From an uncultured Lachnospiraceae bacterium (GTDB lineage Bacteria > Bacillota > Clostridia > Lachnospirales > Lachnospiraceae), in assembly GCA_905236545.1 (NCBI GenBank), contig CAJOQO010000015.1:1-8646 (forward strand): a stretch of 8,646 nt of DNA. The letters are read 5' to 3'. Below, piece by piece: positions 1 to 7,633 of this stretch. Positions within the stretch are counted from its first letter, which is position 1. The number at the start of each line of letters is the position of its first letter. The position numbers and the translations under genes are program-made. A model generated the notes under the pieces. It saw only the letters and a list, made by a program, of their open reading frames with translations. It made no database searches and had not been told where the DNA came from.

Positions 1-26
1 GGAGCGGGAACTTCCCCACAACCGGG

Positions 27-47
27 AACAACAAGCTGCGAAGCAGC
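27..47 (-). terminator. Possible weak intrinsic terminator of the operon
   Basis: Read on the minus strand, a 5-bp stem GCTGC/GCAGC with a three-base loop is followed directly by TTGTTGTT. The stem is short and the U-tract is interrupted, so this is only a candidate. It lies about 100 bases past the last stop codon. Confidence 0.3.
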
Positions 48-110
48 GACGGATGCGCGTCAGCGCAGACGGTTCACGGTCTGTGGGAAAGGGGCCGTGA
101 TTCGTAACTC

Positions 111-140
111 ACCTGTAACGTTTGCTCCGGCCTGCGGATG
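111..140 (+). repeat. 30-bp direct repeat, left copy
   Basis: This copy begins with ACCTGTAACG and ends with CCGGCCTGCGGATG. It matches 8511-8540 at 28 of 30 positions, in the same orientation, with differences at the 12th and 16th bases. It starts just beyond the stop codon of the ATPase gene. Together the two copies bracket the whole operon with its promoter. Confidence 0.85.
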
Positions 141-144
141 ACCG

Positions 145-819
145 TCAGCTTTCAAAACCCTCATTTACCACTTCCCTTGCTACACGGCCATGCTCCAGCA
201 CGATCGTACGCTGTGCCGCCTCCGCCACCTCCGGATCATGCGTCACGACGATCAGCGTCGTTCCTTCCCGGTGCAGCTGCCGGAAGAGATCCAGTACGAT
301 ATTCTCGTTCGCTTCATCCAGGTTGCCCGTCGGCTCATCCGCCAGGATCAGCTCCGGGTGGTTGATCAGGGCGCGTGCCACGCACACTCTCTGCTGCTCG
401 CCGCCCGAAAGCTGGCCGGGCAGGTGCCTGGCCCTCTCTCTGAGTCCGACGCGGTCCAGCGCTTCGAGCGCTTCTTCCTCATCCGGCATGGAATGGTAAT
501 ACTGGCTGACCATAACATTTTCCACCGCGGTCAGATAAGTCACCATGTGAAACTGCTGAAAGATCAGCCCGATCTTATCCCTGCGGATATCCGTCAGGGC
601 TTTCTGGGACTCTTTCGAAATATCCACTCCGTCAAGAAGCACTTCCCCGATTGTCGGCTTGTCCATACACCCGATGATGTTCATCATCGTACTCTTACCG
701 GAGCCGGACGGTCCCATGATTGCTACCCACTCTCCTCTCTCCACGCTGATGCTGACATCATTCAGGGCTTTCAGATCTCCATAGATCTTTGATACATTCT
801 TCAGTTCAAGCAATGCCAT
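145..819 (-). CDS. ABC transporter ATP-binding protein (MacB/LolD-like) of the iron locus
   Basis: This is the cytoplasmic nucleotide-binding subunit that powers the two FtsX-fold permeases encoded just upstream. The 224-residue protein is a complete single ABC domain: Walker A GPSGSGKST at 36-44, Q-loop FQQF at 87-90, signature LSGGEQQR at 137-144, Walker B LILADE at 157-162, D-loop around 165-168 and switch His194. The long EPTGNLD form is typical of the LolD/MacB/FtsE class. The ATG is preceded by AAAGGAG, which lies inside the last codons of the upstream permease gene; only three bases separate the two genes, suggesting translational coupling. It corresponds in position to Cj1663 of Campylobacter. 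Members of this class often drive conformational work across the membrane rather than classical import, so the transported species is unknown. Confidence 0.93.
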   Translation of the reverse strand: MALLELKNVSKIYGDLKALNDVSISVERGEWVAIMGPSGSGKSTMMNIIGCMDKPTIGEVLLDGVDISKESQKALTDIRRDKIGLIFQQFHMVTYLTAVENVMVSQYYHSMPDEEEALEALDRVGLRERARHLPGQLSGGEQQRVCVARALINHPELILADEPTGNLDEANENIVLDLFRQLHREGTTLIVVTHDPEVAEAAQRTIVLEHGRVAREVVNEGFES

Positions 820-822
820 CTG

Positions 823-2337
823 TTATTCTCCTTTCAGCACAACCGCGGGATCGATCGCTACCGCGCGCCGGATCGGCATCTGGCAGGAGACGGCCGCAAT
901 CACCATGGATACGAGAATCGTCACCGGAAGAAGAAGCGGCCGGAATGTGATAGGCGAACCAAAAACGCTGACGCTTACCAGCTGTGCGAATCCGAACCCG
1001 AGCAGGGCGCCGAACACGCCGCCAAGACCTCCCAGGAACATTCCCTCCCCGAGAAACTCCTTCCGGATCGATCCGTCAGAGGCTCCCAATGCTTTCCGGA
1101 GCCCGATCTCCCGTCTCCTTTCCGAGACAACCGCGAGCATCGTCGTCGATACGCAGATCATCGTCAGCAGGAGGACAACTGCCGTTACGAGGAATACCAG
1201 CGCCTGGAGCTTCCCAAGAACCGATGCCTCCGAACGGGTCACACGCTTCACCAGGCGGGCTGTAACGCCCGGAACCGAATCCGTAATTGCTTTGCTGTAT
1301 TCCTCGAGCTCCTGCGCTCCTGCCGACACCGACAGTTCTGCCGCGTCAAGCGTTTCATCGGAAGTCAGTCTCTGAAGGTCCTTCAGAGACATATAGACAT
1401 AACCTTCCTCTTCGCCTCCCGTGGAAAGGATTCCCGACACCGTAAAATGCTCCGAATTCTCAACCGGAGCCGCGCCTTCCCCGGCGTTTGCCGCATGGTT
1501 AATCGCATCGATGACAGCCTGTGATGAGATGGTTGCGCCTGTGACGGCGTCCACCGTGCTGCCTTCCTCCTGTCCGCTTTCTCCGGCTGCGCTGTCTTCC
1601 GGCTGCGTATTCGAGAGTCTGAGCGGCAGCGTCTTTCCGATAAACTGATCCAGGAATTCCTGATCCGTTCCGACCAGGGAACCGATGCCGGGTGTCTGGG
1701 AGGAAGCGTCCACCTCAAGGGAATCAATCTTTCCTTCTTCGTCCAGAACAACCTCGGTTTTCACGATCACCTTGTTGAAGCCTTCCGCGCTTCCCTGCAG
1801 AACAGTGCCGGCTTTCTCTCCGGCCGGCGCCTTGCCGCCTGATGCTGCGGTTGTCTTATAACTGAGTTCGACAGAGCTTCCCTCCTTCACGTCGAGCGTT
1901 TGGGCAATCTCCTTTCCTACCAGTATTTCACGCGCATTTTCCGGATAAGCCCCTTCAACGCTGAAGTAGGGGCTCGTCTTCTGAACCTGGGAAAAATCCG
2001 TTCCGGCGCTGATAAAGGACTGCTGCCTGGAGGGCATGTCCAGCCTTACATAACGATACGGCGTCGCTCCGACAACCGCCTCCTCCGGGATCAGCGCAAG
2101 CGCCTTCTGGAGGCTGTCCGCCGTCAGGCCGGCTCCTTCCTCCGGAAGCAGGAGCATATTCGCGCCGTAGGATCTGAACTGCGCTCCCATCTGGCGGGGA
2201 ACATCGATGTAGATGGTAACCAGTCCGGAAAGGATCGTTGCTCCCACCACAATCGAGAGAAGTGCGATCAGCATGCGAGAGCGTCTCCTCAGAAGCGATG
2301 CTGTGATCATCCGAAGGAACATCTTCCGTTTTGTCAT
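823..2337 (-). CDS. FtsX/MacB-fold ABC permease with an inserted FMN_bind domain
   Basis: This 504-residue protein is the second permease of the ABC module. It has one N-terminal membrane segment (about 21-45), a large extracytoplasmic domain, and three C-terminal segments (about 377-402, 432-455 and 466-485). The cytoplasmic coupling sequence ERRREIGLRKALGAS is at 406-420. Residues about 162-295 are an insertion resembling FMN_bind domains of the RnfG/NqrC type: a strand-rich start, TPGIG at 215-219, FLDQFIGK at 228-235, an acidic Gly/Ser linker, then DAVTGATISS at 263-272. By analogy with ApbE substrates, FMN would be esterified to Thr269. The paralogous permease upstream has only a short turn at this point. 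The start is supported by GGAGG, which overlaps the end of the preceding gene three bases away. The permease assignment is strong and the domain call is good; flavinylation is inferred. Confidence 0.9.
   Translation of the reverse strand: MTKRKMFLRMITASLLRRRSRMLIALLSIVVGATILSGLVTIYIDVPRQMGAQFRSYGANMLLLPEEGAGLTADSLQKALALIPEEAVVGATPYRYVRLDMPSRQQSFISAGTDFSQVQKTSPYFSVEGAYPENAREILVGKEIAQTLDVKEGSSVELSYKTTAASGGKAPAGEKAGTVLQGSAEGFNKVIVKTEVVLDEEGKIDSLEVDASSQTPGIGSLVGTDQEFLDQFIGKTLPLRLSNTQPEDSAAGESGQEEGSTVDAVTGATISSQAVIDAINHAANAGEGAAPVENSEHFTVSGILSTGGEEEGYVYMSLKDLQRLTSDETLDAAELSVSAGAQELEEYSKAITDSVPGVTARLVKRVTRSEASVLGKLQALVFLVTAVVLLLTMICVSTTMLAVVSERRREIGLRKALGASDGSIRKEFLGEGMFLGGLGGVFGALLGFGFAQLVSVSVFGSPITFRPLLLPVTILVSMVIAAVSCQMPIRRAVAIDPAVVLKGE
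1453..1854 (-). other. FMN_bind-like domain inserted in the ABC permease
   Basis: This is the coding segment for residues about 162-295 of the permease. It has the FMN_bind hallmarks in order: a GKI turn at 202-204 in a beta-hairpin, TPGIG, FLDQFIGK and the flavinylation motif DAVTGATIS (1522-1551 covers residues 263-272). The flanks SVELSY and HFTVSGIL align with EITLTG and TVTLAGIF of the sister permease, where the two strands are joined by a few residues only. The boundaries are approximate. Confidence 0.78.
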
Positions 2338-2340
2338 CCC

Positions 2341-3636
2341 TTATTGTCCTCCATGAAGTACCTCGGCAGGACGCAGCCTCAAAACCATACGGATCGCCGG
2401 AAGGCTTCCCGCCAGCGTCACCAGTGCGATCAATGCCGCTACGATCGGGATCACCTTTACCTTCATCTCAATCGCGGAGCCGAATACACTGCGCCCGATC
2501 AGCTGGGCAAAACCGAAGCCCAGAAAGTAACCGGCAACTCCGCCGGCGAGGGCGGTAACCAGGATCTCGATCATGATCACGCCGGTTATGGAATGATCCC
2601 TCGCGCCGATTGCCTTGAGCAGTCCGATCTCCCTGGATCGTTCCATCACGCTTGCGGTGACAAGATTGCTGATGCCAAGCGCAGCTCCGATCAGACTCAG
2701 GATCGTGATCAGGATCATCAGAAGCTGCGTTTTATCCAGAATGGTTCCCTCGCTTTCCGCTACCTGCCGCACTGCCGAGGCCGACGCGTTCGGAATCGCT
2801 TCCTGGATCTGGTAACAGATCGCGCTGACATAGGCTGTGCAGTACCAGGTCTCATAATCACGGCTGCTTAAGGCGGAGGGATTCTTCGCGGCTCTCAGCG
2901 CCAGCTCGTTGTCCGGCGTCGTCAGGGCGGAAACCTCGATCTGTTCAACCTTTCCTTCCCGGCCAGTCAGTTCCTGTACCAGATCAAGCGGACCAAACAG
3001 CTGCATGTCCTCGTCGCCGCCCGCGTCAAAGATTCCCGCCAGAGTTACGGTCTTCTCTCCCGCGGATCCCGTCAATGTGATCTCATCCCCGACCTTCCAG
3101 CCTTCCTGCTGAGCCAGTCCGGTTCCGGCCATCACCGAGGAAGCTGCCGACTTGTCTGCCTCATTCAGCCAGGCTCCCTCTGTGATATCCCACCAGGAGC
3201 GCATGCCCGTCACGCCGGCATCCAGCTCCTCTCCTGTCGGAAGGGAAAGGTGATGGTTGAACCAGGTTCCCACGATCCTTGCGTCTGTCCCGCCGGGCAG
3301 CTTCACATCCGCTTCCAGGAATGGCGTAAAATCAACGATATTGAATGCCCAGAAGATTGTCTTAAGCTTTGGCAGGTCTTCCTCATTCAGGTAAGCCACA
3401 CTGAGCTGCTCCCCTTCTCCTACATCATATATATCTGAGAGCAGTGAGGAATCCTTGGGCTTTACGATAATATTGGCGCCGTACGTCTTCAGCTCCTGGT
3501 TCACCTTATCCCCTACGTCCCACATGACATTCAGCATGCCGGTCGCGAGAGAAGCTCCAAGGGCAATCGTAAATGCAATCAGCAGCATCTTTCCTTTCTG
3601 ATGGAACAGCACGCCGCGGATCATTTTAAACAGCAT
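2341..3636 (-). CDS. FtsX/MacB-fold ABC permease (first permease of the iron locus)
   Basis: This 431-residue membrane protein is probably the partner of the flavin-domain permease in a heterodimeric ABC transporter. It has a membrane segment at about 17-37, an extracytoplasmic MacB-like domain at about 40-300, and three further segments (about 303-325, 352-380 and 395-418). The coupling segment ERSREIGLLKAIGAR is at 332-346. The domain ends in a distinctive stretch, WYCTAYVSAICYQ at 264-276, with Cys266 and Cys274, followed by an amphipathic linker. I recall a similar Cys-containing stretch in relatives at FTR1-P19 loci, where this gene corresponds to Cj1661. AGGAGG lies nine bases before the ATG. 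The gene follows DUF2318 by 21 bases. It has no flavin domain, which makes it a good internal reference for the insertion in the next gene. Confidence 0.9.
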   Translation of the reverse strand: MLFKMIRGVLFHQKGKMLLIAFTIALGASLATGMLNVMWDVGDKVNQELKTYGANIIVKPKDSSLLSDIYDVGEGEQLSVAYLNEEDLPKLKTIFWAFNIVDFTPFLEADVKLPGGTDARIVGTWFNHHLSLPTGEELDAGVTGMRSWWDITEGAWLNEADKSAASSVMAGTGLAQQEGWKVGDEITLTGSAGEKTVTLAGIFDAGGDEDMQLFGPLDLVQELTGREGKVEQIEVSALTTPDNELALRAAKNPSALSSRDYETWYCTAYVSAICYQIQEAIPNASASAVRQVAESEGTILDKTQLLMILITILSLIGAALGISNLVTASVMERSREIGLLKAIGARDHSITGVIMIEILVTALAGGVAGYFLGFGFAQLIGRSVFGSAIEMKVKVIPIVAALIALVTLAGSLPAIRMVLRLRPAEVLHGGQ

Positions 3637-3657
3637 GTTCCCTTTCCTCCTGTCAAA

Positions 3658-4944
3658 TTACCGGAATTCCTTCTCCCCTGCTTCCAGATCCTCGATGGCA
3701 AAGACGAGATTCCCGCCCTCCACCTCATAGGACAGCGGAATCGGATTGCATCCCCCTTTAAACCCGATCGTATTGATGTTCATGACCACATCACACCGTT
3801 TACAGATCACCCTGCCGTTGTTTTCGTAATAGCCCGCGTTTCCGCAGACTTCGCAGGCATCGAGTCCCACGCCGAAGGATGCGCTTCCGGGCTTTTTCAC
3901 GATGATCCAGCGCACATTGATATCATTCTTCGTCCGGAATTCAAACCGGTGCAGATGTCCGTCGCTGACAGGATCCATCGGGACAAGGATCCGGTCTTCT
4001 TCCACCGTATAGGTCTCCGGTTCCGACAGTACAACCTCTCTGGTATCATATGCCTTGACAACGCTCATGCTGACGACAGACAGCGCAAGGGTAAGAAGCA
4101 GGCCGACGGCCTGCCGTCTGCGCGTCCGGTTCCCTGCGCGCAGCTTCCTGTGCTGCGCAGGATTGTCATACGGCTGTGTGACATGTGTGTTTTCGGCGAA
4201 AAAGGCCGCCAGAAGGAGCAGCACCAGCACAGCCGTGATCCAGATAAAAAGCATCGCATAATCGCTGCCAAACCGTACCAGGGCGGAAGCCCAGGCATGT
4301 CTGTCCCTGTCAAAGGGAACCGGCCAGTCCAGCCATTTCGCCCGGTTGACCCACGGAACAAAGAACCTGCAAAGGCAGTAAAGAGCGTTCGCCGCCGCGC
4401 TGAGGAACAGCACGGCGGACGGCAGGGTCTTCTTCCGGATCCCGCACGCGCATCTGTACAGGAGCGCCGCATAAAGCGCCAGAACCAGGAAGGCCAGGAG
4501 CCAGCCGATCAGCCTTGAGAAGAAATACCAGGACCAGTAGCCGTTGCCCATGGTGTTAAACGTAAACGGATACGCGATGCTCCCCGGCAGGGAATAAAAG
4601 ATCCAGGCGGCACTGAGGCCCGCGCCGGCAATACAGGTCAGAACCTTTCCCGCTTCGGACTCCCTCCCGCTTCTTCCGAAAACCATCCGGAAGATCAGAA
4701 ACGCCAGGGTAAACAGGAGGATCACGATATAGATCCTGTGGTTCCACCGGCTGGAAATGATCTTATTGGTGGTATTCTTCACAACCGCCAGAATAACCGA
4801 GGAAACCACTCCGGTCAGGATTCCCGCCCGGCTGATCCGAAGGCAGTTCTTTCCAAACCGGATGCGGATCTCAGCATGAATCAGGCTCACCAGCGTTACC
4901 GTGACGAACAGATCCTGAATCACCATCCAGATGTACTTTAACAA
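3658..4944 (-). CDS. DUF2318 (Fe-S-containing type) polytopic membrane protein of the FTR1-P19 locus
   Basis: About eight hydrophobic segments occupy the first 300 residues, followed by an extracytoplasmic DUF2318 domain. The domain shows HLHRFEF, then ACEVCG, ICKRCDVVMN and GGCNPIP, giving Cys364, 367, 381, 384 and 399 with His330 and His332 nearby (numbered from the chosen start). Two CxxC pairs plus a fifth Cys suggest a metal or Fe-S site; databases name this family Fe-S-containing, and the family gene is Cj1660 in Campylobacter. Its biochemical role is not established; a redox or metal-relay role fits the position next to P19. I chose the TTG start at 4944 because GGGAGG lies six bases before it and the protein then begins MLKYIWMVIQD. 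An in-frame ATG at 4962 adds six residues but has no visible ribosome binding site. Confidence 0.87.
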   Translation of the reverse strand: MLKYIWMVIQDLFVTVTLVSLIHAEIRIRFGKNCLRISRAGILTGVVSSVILAVVKNTTNKIISSRWNHRIYIVILLFTLAFLIFRMVFGRSGRESEAGKVLTCIAGAGLSAAWIFYSLPGSIAYPFTFNTMGNGYWSWYFFSRLIGWLLAFLVLALYAALLYRCACGIRKKTLPSAVLFLSAAANALYCLCRFFVPWVNRAKWLDWPVPFDRDRHAWASALVRFGSDYAMLFIWITAVLVLLLLAAFFAENTHVTQPYDNPAQHRKLRAGNRTRRRQAVGLLLTLALSVVSMSVVKAYDTREVVLSEPETYTVEEDRILVPMDPVSDGHLHRFEFRTKNDINVRWIIVKKPGSASFGVGLDACEVCGNAGYYENNGRVICKRCDVVMNINTIGFKGGCNPIPLSYEVEGGNLVFAIEDLEAGEKEFR

Positions 4945-5070
4945 AACCAACCTCCCACACATCCAGTGTCATAACGCTTATGTCAAAATGCATTCTGCCC
5001 CCTGCACGGCCGGACCGCAAAAGCGATCGGACTCCGTACAGGCAGCATTTCCGGTTCCGGTACGATCAGG

Positions 5071-5116
5071 AAACTGCCGGCATGAGATACCCCGCGTATC
5101 TCATGCCAGCAGCTTT
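5071..5116 (-). terminator. Strong hairpin between P19 and DUF2318, possible leaky terminator
   Basis: A perfect 12-bp stem (5079-5090 with 5096-5107) with a five-base loop extends to 17 bp (5074-5090 with 5096-5112) with one G-U pair in the minus-strand RNA. On that strand an AGAAA run precedes it and GCAGTTTCC follows. The U-tract is only three bases, so termination would be partial. It sits 16 bases past the P19 stop codon and could set a lower level for the downstream ABC genes, or protect the 3' end of an FTR1-P19 transcript. Confidence 0.6.
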
Positions 5117-5128
5117 CTGTCTCAGGTC

Positions 5129-5680
5129 TTACCACTCTTTGACGAAGTTCCAGCCGGTCCAGGTTGCCTCAAGCGGCTCCTCCCAGAATCCGTCCGCTTC
5201 AACACCTGTCTCTGAGTCAACATGGAGAAGATATCCATTCTCTGCAGGGCTCTTGATGCTGAGCTTGATATCATATTCTCCCTCTTCCAGCGCGATATTA
5301 TTGCCATAATGCGGACCGTCGGATGCCGCCATCGGCATCATGGAACCGGTCAGAACCTCCTCATCGGTTCCTGCCTTGTAGATCGTGTAATCGATACTCA
5401 GGTAAGGCACCCAGCCGTCAACCGGGAAACTGTATGGATTCTCATTTGCCGTCAGGTCAACCTCAATATGCAGGTCGGAGCCTTCCTTCGGTGTCGCCTG
5501 ATCTGACGGAGCCATATCAACCGGCTGGAAGTAAACCATGCTCATCGTCATGAAGTCGACATCCTGTTCGCCCTCAACACCCAGTTCATACTCATCAAAT
5601 CCTGCCTCCTGTGCAAAAGCGAAGGTCGGAACCCCCAGCATCATTGCGCCTGCCAGGAGCACTGCGAAAGCCTTTCTCAT
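5129..5680 (-). CDS. P19/FetP/Tp34-family extracytoplasmic iron-transport metal-binding protein
   Basis: This 183-residue protein has a clear Sec signal peptide, with probable cleavage after AFA at residue 23, then one immunoglobulin-like P19 domain. Family members bind copper and iron outside the membrane and work with FTR1 permeases in iron uptake. The expected metal-site signatures are present: DLHIEVD with His71 and Glu73, MMPMAASDGPHYGNN with Met117 and His124, and LLHVDSETGV with His153. The Met-to-His spacing of seven matches P19. The ending GFWEEPLEATWTGWNFV is also familiar from this family. AGGAGG lies eight bases before the ATG. The gene follows FTR1 by 110 bases and precedes the DUF2318 gene, as in Campylobacter (Cj1659) and related loci. 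No key residue appears missing. Confidence 0.95.
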   Translation of the reverse strand: MRKAFAVLLAGAMMLGVPTFAFAQEAGFDEYELGVEGEQDVDFMTMSMVYFQPVDMAPSDQATPKEGSDLHIEVDLTANENPYSFPVDGWVPYLSIDYTIYKAGTDEEVLTGSMMPMAASDGPHYGNNIALEEGEYDIKLSIKSPAENGYLLHVDSETGVEADGFWEEPLEATWTGWNFVKEW

Positions 5681-5790
5681 ATCTGATTCCTCCTCTATAA
5701 ACGCGAATCCAGTCTGAAATAATCTGTTTCCCCGAAGGGTGTTTCTATGTCCAGGGGCAAAGTTCGCGGGGAACTGTCCCGGGATTTCTT

Positions 5791-7593
5791 TTATGTGGAT
5801 GAAGCGGCAGCCGCTTCATACTTTTCTGTCAGCTCCTTCCTGAGCGCGTCCATCTTTCCTCTGTAATGAGCAACGAGAAACGTGATCAGAAGAATGATCG
5901 CCAGGATCAGCTGCGGCACCAGGGTTTCCAGATACGGATAGATGCCGAAGATCTGGATAAAATCATTCTCCGGTATGCCCGGAACCCGCAGGGACAGGTC
6001 GAATACATTGCCTTCCGCAAGCTCCTTGATCCCGCTCCCGAGGAAGCTGACACACATGACCGCCATCAGAATACTGGTCGCCGTGAAGAATACCTTGATC
6101 GGCAGCCTGATCGACAGCTTTGTGATAGCAAGGTAGACGAATACCAGAAGCACACACCCGACGCCAAAGCCGGCCCATACCATGCCTGCATTTCCTTCCG
6201 TAAGCATGGGCTGGTAGAACAGCACCACTTCCGCGCCTTCCCGGAATACGCTCAGAAATGCGGTAAATGCCAGGGCGAATCCGCTTCCCGCCGCCACTGA
6301 GGACTGCACCTTCCCGTCGATATACCGGCTCCAGGATGCAGCCTCAGCCTTGGAGATCATCCAGTTGCTGACATAGAACAGCACGCATACCGCGATGAGT
6401 GCCGTGACACCTTCGATCACCTCCTGGCTCTGTCCGGCGCCGACCCATACCTTCTTCAGGAAATACAGCCCTCCTGCCGCAACGAAGCTTGCCGCGATGC
6501 CAAGAAGCGCTCCGATATAGACATTCTTCAGTATCTTTCTGTTCCCGCTCTTTGTCAGATAGGCGATGATGGCCGCAATGATCAGGATCGCCTCCAGTCC
6601 CTCGCGGACGATGATGCCGAACGCGGCCAGGAAGGTAAGCCAGCGCGGATCAGACTGCTTCTCCGGCTCCGCCTGCGCCGGTGCGTCCTTCTCGGTCTCC
6701 GCCGCCTGAGCGGCCTTCTCTTCCTCCTGCGTATCGATTCTTTTCGCAAGCTTCAGGATATCGTTCTTCGCCTTATCCGTGCTTGTCCGGTATTTATTCT
6801 TCTGGTATTTTTCCTTTCCTTCTGAGATCAGGCCGCGCAGCTTTGCAAAATGCGCATCCATCTTCTCGCGCTCTTCCAGGGACAGATCCGTATAGATCCT
6901 GTGATCCAGCCCGGATTCTTCGTAGATGGAATAATATGCCGTATTGACATTATCCAGTGCCAGATCAAAATCCTTGTCCAGATATCCCATATAGGCCGTA
7001 TCCAGCGCTTCCTTTACCAGCGTGGCCGGCTCATACCAGTTTTCATATTTTGCAGCCGCATCCGGATCCGACGTCAGATCCGCGTACGGATCCTTGCTGA
7101 CCTGTTCCCCGTGCTCATAAAACTTCATGACGGTCTCAGGCTCGCCGGACATCTTCGCCAGCTTATTGGCGTCCTCCCGGATCATGCTCTTGAGCTTCAT
7201 CAGGGAAGATCTCACCTTGATCTTTGTATCCTGATCCAGCTCTTCCCGCTTCACATTTGCCTTGCAGGCGGAAAACTGCATCTCGACCGCGTTCTTCCGG
7301 TTTCCGGAGATGTAGCTCATGGTCTGGCGCTCAAAGCCGGTCACCTCATACACCCGGAAATAAGCATCACTCACAGATTGATAGGCGCTTTCGGTATCTC
7401 CCTCCAGGTAATGCTCAAACCCCGTGTCCAGATACCGGTCGATCTCATCTGCCGCCGCGCCCCACCGGCCAGACTCCTGTGTCCCGGCGTCCTGCGCGAA
7501 AGCGGCAGGGGATAATACCGTCAAAACCGCAATGAGCAGCGCCGACAGGAGTGCAACGCTCCTTGATAGGATTCTCAAACTCTTCTCTGTCAT
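5791..7593 (-). CDS. FTR1-family high-affinity iron permease with large extracytoplasmic N-terminal domain
   Basis: This is a membrane permease for iron, 600 residues from the chosen start. A signal peptide (cleavage near AFA, residue 33) leads into a helical extracytoplasmic region at about 45-290, an Ala/Glu/Lys/Gln-rich linker at about 289-315, and about seven membrane segments from 318 to 575. Both FTR1 iron-binding motifs are intact: REGLE at 330-334 and REGAE at 451-455. Length and layout match Cj1658/FetM-type permeases rather than short EfeU. The N-terminal region looks duplicated: 51-115 resembles 193-257, with LDTGFEHYLEGD matching LDTAYMGYLDKD. I chose the ATG at 7593 because AGAGGAG lies eight bases before it and a normal signal peptide follows; an ATG at 7647 would add 18 residues, has no ribosome binding site and starts inside a tandem repeat. 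Confidence 0.94.
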   Translation of the reverse strand: MTEKSLRILSRSVALLSALLIAVLTVLSPAAFAQDAGTQESGRWGAAADEIDRYLDTGFEHYLEGDTESAYQSVSDAYFRVYEVTGFERQTMSYISGNRKNAVEMQFSACKANVKREELDQDTKIKVRSSLMKLKSMIREDANKLAKMSGEPETVMKFYEHGEQVSKDPYADLTSDPDAAAKYENWYEPATLVKEALDTAYMGYLDKDFDLALDNVNTAYYSIYEESGLDHRIYTDLSLEEREKMDAHFAKLRGLISEGKEKYQKNKYRTSTDKAKNDILKLAKRIDTQEEEKAAQAAETEKDAPAQAEPEKQSDPRWLTFLAAFGIIVREGLEAILIIAAIIAYLTKSGNRKILKNVYIGALLGIAASFVAAGGLYFLKKVWVGAGQSQEVIEGVTALIAVCVLFYVSNWMISKAEAASWSRYIDGKVQSSVAAGSGFALAFTAFLSVFREGAEVVLFYQPMLTEGNAGMVWAGFGVGCVLLVFVYLAITKLSIRLPIKVFFTATSILMAVMCVSFLGSGIKELAEGNVFDLSLRVPGIPENDFIQIFGIYPYLETLVPQLILAIILLITFLVAHYRGKMDALRKELTEKYEAAAASST

Positions 7594-7633
7594 CTCTGTC
7601 ACTCCTCTTCTGAGCGAGAACCTTGCATTATTG

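Larger units (their letters stand above)
1..144. other. Non-coding stretch downstream of the operon
   Basis: I see no credible gene here. The stretch follows the stop codon of the ABC ATPase gene and contains short GC-rich dyads: GCTGC/GCAGC (35-39/43-47), TGCGC/GCGCA (54-58/63-67), CAGAC/GTCTG (66-70/79-83) and CACGG/CCGTG (75-79/95-99). It also holds the left copy of a 30-bp direct repeat at 111-140. The thioredoxin-like genes found after the ATPase in Campylobacter are absent from these bases, though they could lie further out. Confidence 0.6.

Noticed and set aside
3601..4518. Long plus-strand open frame opposite the DUF2318 gene, and another at 1900-2871 opposite the permeases
   Set aside because: Both lie antisense to well-conserved proteins, have no ribosome binding site or recognisable domain, and have low-complexity basic translations typical of shadow frames in moderately GC-rich DNA.
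4942..4986. Perfect TTGACA on the minus strand (4981-4986) just before the DUF2318 gene, as an internal promoter
   Set aside because: No acceptable -10 hexamer occurs at 16-18 bases; the sequence there is GATGTG, which falls inside the possible start of the gene.
5681..5790. Regulatory RNA in the FTR1-P19 spacer
   Set aside because: Only a 3-bp stem closed by a UUCG loop and a short AGTTC/GAACT stem are visible; not enough to support a structured element.
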